From positions 1 to 26,289 of the IMG/VR virus record IMGVR_UViG_3300045538_000349: DNA of 26,289 bases. One strand, written 5' to 3'. Positions 22,515 to 26,289 of this stretch are shown here, in pieces. A program made the position numbers and the translations under genes. The notes beneath the pieces are model-generated. The model searched no databases. It was not told the origin of the DNA and was given only the letters and a program-made list of their open reading frames with translations. Position 1 is the first letter of the stretch, and the number at the start of each line of letters is the position of its first letter. Origin of the DNA: a virus.

Positions 22515-23102
22515 TCACTCTTCATTTTCAACCACCTCTACATCTATGACTTCATCTTTGTCCCACGCTGTCAAGACGTTGTCTGGTAGGTCTCCAGCTT
22601 CGACCAACGCTGCGAGGACTGCTCTTTTTCTTGCTTCATCGTCTTCAATTTGTATATTTTGAGAAGTATCCGAGTGGATACCCATTGCTGAAACTTCTAA
22701 CTTAACGGTATTGTTGTCGCCCCATTCTTGCGGCCATCGTTTAGCCAAGAACCGTTCTGCGGCTTTCCAGTCTCCCTGTCTTGCTTCCCTAAACCACGAC
22801 AACACAAGACCTGCTTGCGCCTCCGACTCTGCCTTTATTGCCCCGAGAGAAAAGTCTAGGTATGGTTTTTCCTGTGGGTCGGCTTCCTCACCGCGCTCTA
22901 TGCGATTCTGTTCTAGCATCCCGCGCTTCATCCAACCCATAACCGTGTTTCGCGAAATCTCTGAGGCTTCCGCGGCTCTTGCCGGAGACATCCCAGCCTT
23001 CATCAATTCAATAATCGTCGCACCTTTCCGTACGACCAAAGAAAGACGCGCATCAGACGACTCTAGATTTTTTTGATAGAAGGCGGAATTGATATCACTC
23101 AT
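22515..23102 (-). CDS. terS: Terminase small subunit-like protein
   Basis: 195 residues. Residues 25-58 contain a helix-turn-helix (GATIIELMKAGMSPARAAEA, then SEISRNTVMGWMKRG) that would bind the packaging site. SEAQAGLVLSWFREARQGDW and KAAERFLAKRWPQEWG follow, an arrangement typical of phage small terminases in this position. The C-terminal 60 residues are acidic and end in IDVEVVENEE, possibly the part that touches the large subunit. The gene precedes terL. The assignment rests on the HTH, position and WPQEWG block. Confidence 0.8.
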   Translation of the reverse strand: MSDINSAFYQKNLESSDARLSLVVRKGATIIELMKAGMSPARAAEASEISRNTVMGWMKRGMLEQNRIERGEEADPQEKPYLDFSLGAIKAESEAQAGLVLSWFREARQGDWKAAERFLAKRWPQEWGDNNTVKLEVSAMGIHSDTSQNIQIEDDEARKRAVLAALVEAGDLPDNVLTAWDKDEVIDVEVVENEE

Positions 23103-23383
23103 TTGGTTGCCTGAACGTACACGCAGTCACCAACAATTGGAACATGGGTCTTTACTTTAAGTTTTCGCCTTCGAGCCGCCATATACAAAGCAGACCTCAT
23201 CGAATCGGACGCAACAAAGTAATCTTCGAACTGCTTGAGTCTCCATACATCGCCGTCGAACCATTCATCAAACGGATACTTTTCTTCTCCGTTATAAGGT
23301 ATCGGTGGGAAGGTCAACCTCTCGCGTAGCGGGATTTTGTGTTCCTCTGTTTCTTGAGGCGTGTCAAATTCAGAGTGTTGCAC
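23099..23383 (-). CDS. Hypothetical protein upstream of terminase
   Basis: 94 residues, not recognised. It begins with a GTG that has AGGAG seven bases upstream. It is rich in Pro and aromatic residues in the middle (FPPIPYNGEEKYPFDEWFDG, DVWRLKQFEDYF), followed by a helix (SMRSALYMAARRRKLK) and a strand (VGDCVYVQ). SMRSALYMAARRRKLKVKTHV resembles the end of small phage DNA-binding proteins. Its end overlaps the small terminase start by 4 bases and its start overlaps the previous gene by 14. Confidence 0.75.
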   Translation of the reverse strand: MQHSEFDTPQETEEHKIPLRERLTFPPIPYNGEEKYPFDEWFDGDVWRLKQFEDYFVASDSMRSALYMAARRRKLKVKTHVPIVGDCVYVQATK

Positions 23384-23687
23384 CCGGATTCTCCTTCAGG
23401 AATTCATCAATCGCCATTTCTAATAATTTGTCGTTGTTTCTAATTCTTTCAATCAATATGCCAACCCAGTCAGCTGAGTAGTTAGATGCTTTGGCAATCG
23501 CTTCCATTGTCCCGGCGCCAGTCCTCCATGTATTGAAAATATCAAAGCGGAGTCGATTCTCGGCCAACTTTGTTTGTTTGCGCAACTGTTCAAGTGCGTC
23601 CCTGCGACGACGCAGACGCGCTGCATCACCGTCATTCATTTGCCTAGCGTTCTGAGACACCGGCATAATACGAACTTTTTCAGCCAT
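23370..23687 (-). CDS. Small basic protein with helix-turn-helix-like end
   Basis: 105 residues from the ATG at 23687, which overlaps the upstream stop by 8 bases; a longer frame to 23834 would lie mostly inside the neighbour. Residues 20-50 are a very basic helix (AARLRRRRDALEQLRKQTKL), and GTMEAIAKASNYSADWVGIL reads like a helix-turn-helix. The end (EMAIDEFLKENPGATL) is helical. A regulator or a DNA-binding packaging helper are both possible; I do not recognise the family. Confidence 0.72.
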   Translation of the reverse strand: MAEKVRIMPVSQNARQMNDGDAARLRRRRDALEQLRKQTKLAENRLRFDIFNTWRTGAGTMEAIAKASNYSADWVGILIERIRNNDKLLEMAIDEFLKENPGATL

Positions 23688-24159
23688 TATCTTCCCACTC
23701 AATATGTCCGGGACTGTCATCCCACTCCAGGTCTGAAAATATTTGGTCTTCTTTGTCCAGGTACTGCGAAAGGCCGCTTGAGTCTCCGGTGTCGAACCTA
23801 GACATCTGTAGGGCCAACTCGACAAACGAATCATCCATATTGATGTCTTTGCTGTTCAATAGTTTGACAAATGGGCACATGTCTATATATGTCTTTTGTT
23901 TGTATACCCCGGCTGGAGTTTCTTTTTCGTGAATCTTTCGCCCACCATATTTTCTAAGATTTTCCGACCATAAGTAATTTCCTACTATCGTGAGGTTCGC
24001 AGCAATGGTCTCATATCTCTTTAGCCGTGTAATAGCATCTTCAATAACATATATAGGGACCTCCACCTTGTGTCCCAGCGCTGCGCCACCGTCTTCTTTC
24101 CACTGCTGAGCCAATAGCTCTAGTTCGTATTCAGGACTGTGTTCGTTCATATTCCGCAT
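23680..24159 (-). CDS. Hypothetical protein
   Basis: 159 residues (or 156 from a second ATG at 24150), not recognised. The first part is helical (SPEYELELLAQQWKEDGG, VIEDAITRLKRYETIAANL), the middle is basic and aromatic (YLWSENLRKYGGRKIHEKET), and the last 30 residues are very acidic (FSDLEWDDSPGHIEWEDNG). No enzyme motif is seen. It overlaps both neighbours, so it belongs to the operon that leads from 24325 to the terminase. Confidence 0.72.
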   Translation of the reverse strand: MRNMNEHSPEYELELLAQQWKEDGGAALGHKVEVPIYVIEDAITRLKRYETIAANLTIVGNYLWSENLRKYGGRKIHEKETPAGVYKQKTYIDMCPFVKLLNSKDINMDDSFVELALQMSRFDTGDSSGLSQYLDKEDQIFSDLEWDDSPGHIEWEDNG

Positions 24160-24325
24160 CTAAATTCTCAGCATGAACAACTTCAACAAGCTTTTTCAAA
24201 ATGAGTTGCTTTTCCGTAAGCAACGAGGAGACATTCGCCCAACCGATAGTCATCTCGGCTTCCATTTGCTCTAGAAAATCTCGGTGCTGCGCGAATATCG
24301 GCAAACGCAAATTTTTTGAATTCAT
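24131..24325 (-). CDS. Small helical protein, first gene of the terminase operon
   Basis: 64 residues, not recognised. The chain is almost all helical (AQHRDFLEQMEAEMTIGW, SLLTEKQLILKKLVEVVHAE) and may dimerise as a coiled-coil. AGGAG lies 12 bases before the ATG. It is the first gene after the divergent promoter region shared with WhiB, and its 3' end overlaps the next gene by about 29 bases. Confidence 0.68.
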   Translation of the reverse strand: MNSKNLRLPIFAQHRDFLEQMEAEMTIGWANVSSLLTEKQLILKKLVEVVHAENLDAEYERTQS

Positions 24326-24355
24326 AACTGTATACGTCTCCTATTCAAGAGAATT

Positions 24356-24384
24356 GTTATATTCTCCCGCTCGGCAGTTTGCGA
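24356..24384 (-). promoter_or_regulatory. Candidate promoter of the terminase operon
   Basis: On the minus strand TATAAC (24356-24361, 5 of 6 matches to -10) is preceded after 17 bases by TCGCAA (24379-24384), a weak -35. Transcription would start about 25 bases before the ATG at 24325 and include the AGGAG site. The same 166-bp gap must hold the WhiB promoter; TACAGT (24475-24480), 11 bases before that ATG, is the best -10 there but is weak. Confidence 0.4.
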
Positions 24385-24491
24385 TTCGCTTTTGATTCCG
24401 TTGCAAAATTTCATGCCGACACAGTATCACGCCACGACTTTACAACGTCGCATTACCGCATGATTACATTCTGTTACAGTATCGCACACCC

Positions 24492-24800
24492 ATGCCATAC
24501 TGGAACGAACACGATTTAGATTTTCCATCTATTGACTTACACGTGGGCAGACCTAAGTGGATAAGAGACAGAAACTGTCTTGATGAGCCTGTGGATACCT
24601 TCTACCCCGCACCCGGAGATGTGGAGAGACTGCGCAGAGCTAAAAGTATTTGCAAAGAATGCGTAGTGCGTCATCAATGCTTGGAGCACGCACTAACCAC
24701 TAACGAACGATTTGGTATCTGGGGTGGCAAGAGCGCTCGTGAGCGCAGTCTTATCTTGCGTGCAGCGCGCCTAGTGGCTCGTCCTCGTAATGAAGATTGA
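24492..24800 (+). CDS. WhiB-family iron-sulfur transcriptional regulator
   Basis: 102 residues. The four cluster ligands of the family are present: Cys29, then Cys54, Cys57 and Cys63 (ICKECVVRHQC), followed by the GIWGG turn and a basic C-terminal helix (KSARERSLILRAARLVARPR) that contacts DNA. WhiB-like proteins bind a [4Fe-4S] cluster and the main sigma factor and steer host promoters; phage members can repress host whiB2 and block superinfection. The family is confined to actinobacteria and their phages, so it identifies the host phylum. The gene is alone on the plus strand, has no Shine-Dalgarno site and may be leaderless. Its last 50 bases overlap the convergent gene. Confidence 0.96.
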   Translation: MPYWNEHDLDFPSIDLHVGRPKWIRDRNCLDEPVDTFYPAPGDVERLRRAKSICKECVVRHQCLEHALTTNERFGIWGGKSARERSLILRAARLVARPRNED

Positions 24801-25029
24801 ACTCTTTAGCGACCTTGTCTTCGTCTTCTAGTCTGTTAGGAATATAGAAGTCTTCGTAGGTGCGTTTGACATCCGGGTTGCGTAACGCGCTGAAAGTACA
24901 GCGCATCCCTCGAGGTTGACGCTTCTTCCACGCAATTGCAGTAGGTCCGTCTTTGAACGGCCCATACATCTTTGCCTCACGTCCGTCTGAGATGACGGCT
25001 ATTACTGGGGTATCAATTGATTCCAACAT
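24751..25029 (-). CDS. Hypothetical protein
   Basis: 92 residues, not recognised. VIAVISDGREAKMYGPFKDG looks like a small alpha/beta fold with a beta-hairpin, and PTAIAWKKRQPRGMRCTFSA continues it; this GPFxxxxxAxxW pattern is frequent in short actinophage proteins. The end is acidic (EDEDKVAKEFN). AAGGAA lies before the ATG. The gene converges on whiB and overlaps its 3' end by 50 bases, so the two transcripts are antisense to each other there. Confidence 0.72.
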   Translation of the reverse strand: MLESIDTPVIAVISDGREAKMYGPFKDGPTAIAWKKRQPRGMRCTFSALRNPDVKRTYEDFYIPNRLEDEDKVAKEFNLHYEDEPLGALHAR

Positions 25030-25041
25030 TGTGTTCCTTTT

Positions 25042-25236
25042 CTAAGCAAGTTTTTCGTATGCCTCTAACGCTTCTGCAATCATCTCTGCGTCACAGTACT
25101 TGACACCTCGATGTCTCTTTTCGACAACCAGTGCTCTGTACAGTTTCTCAGCAACGAATTGCCATTCTTCGCACTCCGCTTGAACGGCGCGCTCACTATA
25201 TATAAGGTTTGTTGCGTCCCTTAATGTAAAGGTCAT
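25042..25236 (-). CDS. Small helical protein with leaderless promoter
   Basis: 64 residues from ATG 25236, not recognised. The chain is nearly all helical (FTLRDATNLIYSERAVQAEC, EEWQFVAEKLYRALVVEK, DAEMIAEALEAYEKLA) and may form a small bundle. A longer frame begins with TTG at 25275, but a good promoter lies inside that extension and puts transcription start at the ATG itself, so the ATG is preferred. Confidence 0.68.
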   Translation of the reverse strand: MTFTLRDATNLIYSERAVQAECEEWQFVAEKLYRALVVEKRHRGVKYCDAEMIAEALEAYEKLA

Positions 25237-25243
25237 ATTGGGA

Positions 25244-25271
25244 ATAATAGAAATTTTTCCCGGATAGTCAA
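25244..25271 (-). promoter_or_regulatory. Leaderless promoter
   Basis: TTGACT (25266-25271) and TATTAT (25244-25249) on the minus strand are 16 bases apart; each matches the consensus at 5 of 6 positions. The -10 box ends 7 bases before the ATG at 25236, so the A of the ATG should be the first base of the message, as in many actinobacterial leaderless genes. Confidence 0.55.
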
Positions 25272-25290
25272 GCAATGGCAGAGATGAGCC

Positions 25291-25380
25291 TTATTGGCGG
25301 TGTTTACCCCATGCAATACCGGCGAAAAAGCCTATGGCAGCCCCGACAATCACTCCGTATATATAACCGAGATACATCAT
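25291..25380 (-). CDS. 29-residue single-span membrane peptide
   Basis: Two adjacent ATG codons (25380 and 25377) open a frame of 29 residues: MMYLGYIYGVIVGAAIGFFA followed by GIAWGKHRQ. Residues 4-24 form one membrane helix with small-residue spacing (G-x3-GA-x2-G-x3-G) that favours helix packing, and a basic end follows. It starts 6 bases after the stop of the upstream gene and so is probably coupled to it. It could be a small accessory membrane peptide; function unknown. Confidence 0.5.
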   Translation of the reverse strand: MMYLGYIYGVIVGAAIGFFAGIAWGKHRQ

Positions 25381-25386
25381 GCTTTA

Positions 25387-25584
25387 TTAAATCAACTGAC
25401 TAGTACTTATCGTAAAGATATCTGTACCTAATCGGATATTAGCCAAACCTTCTGACGTGTATTCTAAAAAGATTGCATCAACGAACCCGGTTGTGTAGCG
25501 CCTACTATTGCCTTTTACAAAAATGCCAAAGGACACTGGGACCTTTACTGCTTCATTTTTTTGCCAAACTTTTTTAGCGGTCAT
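25387..25584 (-). CDS. Hypothetical small beta protein
   Basis: 65 residues, not recognised. Alternating strands (AVKVPVSFGIFVKGNSRRYT, GFVDAIFLEYTSEGLANIRL, DIFTISTSQLI) suggest an SH3-like or other small barrel, as found in many adaptor proteins. The start overlaps the upstream gene by 11 bases, which supports translational coupling. Confidence 0.68.
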   Translation of the reverse strand: MTAKKVWQKNEAVKVPVSFGIFVKGNSRRYTTGFVDAIFLEYTSEGLANIRLGTDIFTISTSQLI

Positions 25585-25843
25585 GGTCGTATGGTGTCAG
25601 GTTGTTGAGGTGTGAATCACATATCGGGATATCCAACTTGTCACTATGTTTGACGGGCATAAGTGTCGCAGTTCCCTTACCGAATAGTTCGGGCTCGGTC
25701 TGGGCGATGGCGTCAATGACTTCACCAATTTGAAGATTACGCGACTCCATGGTTACTACTACACGACCTCTTTCTAAAGTTTCTTTGTCAAGAAGTTTGT
25801 TCATATCTAAATGACTCATTAACGAATCTGCGCCTACGCTCAT
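25574..25843 (-). CDS. Hypothetical protein
   Basis: 89 residues, not recognised. A helical N-terminus (MSHLDMNKLLDKETLERGR) is followed by strands (VVVTMESRNLQIGEVIDAI, GTATLMPVKHSD) and an Asp/Asn-rich end. GAGGAA precedes the ATG with good spacing. It is the first gene after the tRNA and heads a run of three coupled small genes. Confidence 0.7.
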   Translation of the reverse strand: MSVGADSLMSHLDMNKLLDKETLERGRVVVTMESRNLQIGEVIDAIAQTEPELFGKGTATLMPVKHSDKLDIPICDSHLNNLTPYDHDR

Positions 25844-25885
25844 AATGTTCCTCAGTTCCTTGTTGTGTTGTCTATTAATCTAGCG

Positions 25886-25958
25886 TGGGCCCGGCAGGGT
25901 TCGAACCCGCGACCGTCACCTTATAAGAGTGATGCTCTAACCACTAAGCTACCGGCCC
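25886..25958 (-). tRNA. tRNA-Ile, anticodon UAU
   Basis: 73 bases fold as a tRNA: D-arm GCTT/GAGC, anticodon arm TCACT/GGTGA with loop CTTATAA (anticodon UAU at 25923-25925), 5-base variable region, and T-arm GCGGG/CCTGC with loop TTCGAAC. The acceptor stem GGGCCGG/CGGGCCC pairs except for G6-G67. The discriminator is A and CCA is not encoded. UAU reads the isoleucine codon AUA directly; most bacteria use a lysidine-modified CAU tRNA instead. The gene sits between two protein genes on the same strand. Confidence 0.9.
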
Positions 25959-25963
25959 CTGGC

Positions 25964-26269
25964 TCATCCGTTTATCTTTTCATATGCTGAAAGAGTCACG
26001 GTTATTAGGTTTAACAAAGTTTCAGCGCCGAGCTGGTCTCCGGTGTATGGCTCTGGGTCCCACGGGTTAAAAGAAGATTCAAGTTGAATGGTCTTGCCTC
26101 CATAATAGCCATAAAAATCATGGGTGTCATAATAGGCACCCGTTGGACCGTTCTGGTCGCCTGGTTGATATTGGGCTATTTTTCCATCATCCCACCATGC
26201 TTTTTCATCAATAAAAACTTGAGTGTTGTAGTCTGGGTGCCGAAGCCTCCACTCATCGCGTAGCCCCAT
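25964..26269 (-). CDS. Hypothetical protein, possibly incomplete at the N-terminus
   Basis: 101 residues from ATG 26269, but the frame stays open to the window edge (upstream residues DDLTER), so the true start may lie outside. It is rich in Asp, Gly and Tyr (GAYYDTHDFYGYYGGKTIQL, SSFNPWDPEPYTGDQ) and ends in a helix (ETLLNLITVTLSAYEKING). No motif is recognised. Its stop codon lies 5 bases before the tRNA, so the tRNA may be cut out of this transcript. Confidence 0.7.
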   Translation of the reverse strand: MGLRDEWRLRHPDYNTQVFIDEKAWWDDGKIAQYQPGDQNGPTGAYYDTHDFYGYYGGKTIQLESSFNPWDPEPYTGDQLGAETLLNLITVTLSAYEKING

Positions 26270-26289
26270 TCGCTCTGTTAGGTCGTCAC

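Noticed and set aside
23688-23834. Longer start for the small basic protein
   Set aside because: The extension lies wholly inside the upstream gene and is read in another frame; the ATG at 23687 gives an ordinary 8-base overlap.
1-26289. CRISPR array, insertion sequence, integrase or attachment site
   Set aside because: No spaced direct repeats, transposase or recombinase motifs were seen. The Cas4-like gene is a phage exonuclease without cas1 or cas2 nearby, and the tRNA-like match at 19.8 kb does not cover a tRNA 3' end as att sites usually do.

Overview
The window looks like part of the genome of a tailed double-stranded DNA phage (Caudoviricetes) of an actinobacterium. The evidence for a phage is a terminase pair, a portal, a prohead protease, SSB, phage-type nucleases, a lytic transglycosylase and very tight packing, with many ATGA or similar overlaps. 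The evidence for an actinobacterial host is a WhiB-family iron-sulfur regulator, a monomeric B12-dependent ribonucleotide reductase, a Thr/Pro/Val-rich linker on a secreted protease and leaderless promoter layouts. A freshwater or marine host of moderate G+C would fit, but that is inference. No integrase, major capsid or tail gene is visible, so lifestyle and tail type cannot be read from this piece.

Layout. Almost everything is on the minus strand and reads right to left; only the ribonucleotide reductase, a 2-oxoglutarate oxygenase and WhiB are on the plus strand. From the right: small hypothetical genes with a tRNA-Ile(UAU) (about 25.0-26.3 kb), WhiB (24.5-24.8), small genes leading into the small and large terminase subunits and an HNH endonuclease (20.6-24.3), a transglycosylase, a NodU-type carbamoyltransferase, an SGNH-hydrolase-like protein and a conserved phage protein (16.6-20.6), a lipoprotein and two small membrane proteins that may serve in lysis (15.9-16.6), a small surface-type structural protein with its own promoter and a UUCG terminator (15.4-15.9), a thermonuclease and a ferredoxin (14.7-15.4), a divergent oxygenase/secreted subtilase pair around a large inverted repeat (12.6-14.7), the class II ribonucleotide reductase (10.7-12.6), a recombination and nucleotide-metabolism operon (two PD-(D/E)XK-type proteins, a DUF1599/Nmad1 protein, SSB; 7.4-10.5), and finally the head module: portal fused to a MuF domain, a very large prohead protease, an acidic Tudor-like protein and a metallophosphoesterase that runs off the left edge (1-7.3 kb).

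How the parts fit. Terminase and HNH cut and package DNA through the portal; the protease and the acidic protein probably act in procapsid assembly and maturation. The reductase, Nmad1 protein, SSB and nucleases supply and process DNA. The terminase and portal modules are about 14 kb apart, and the space is filled with metabolic and surface-modification genes (carbamoyltransferase, SGNH-like protein, oxygenase, ferredoxin, subtilase). This insertion is the most unusual part of the window. No stretch longer than 300 bases lacks a gene; the longer gaps (10520-10657, 13763-13914, 24326-24491) are all divergent promoter regions.
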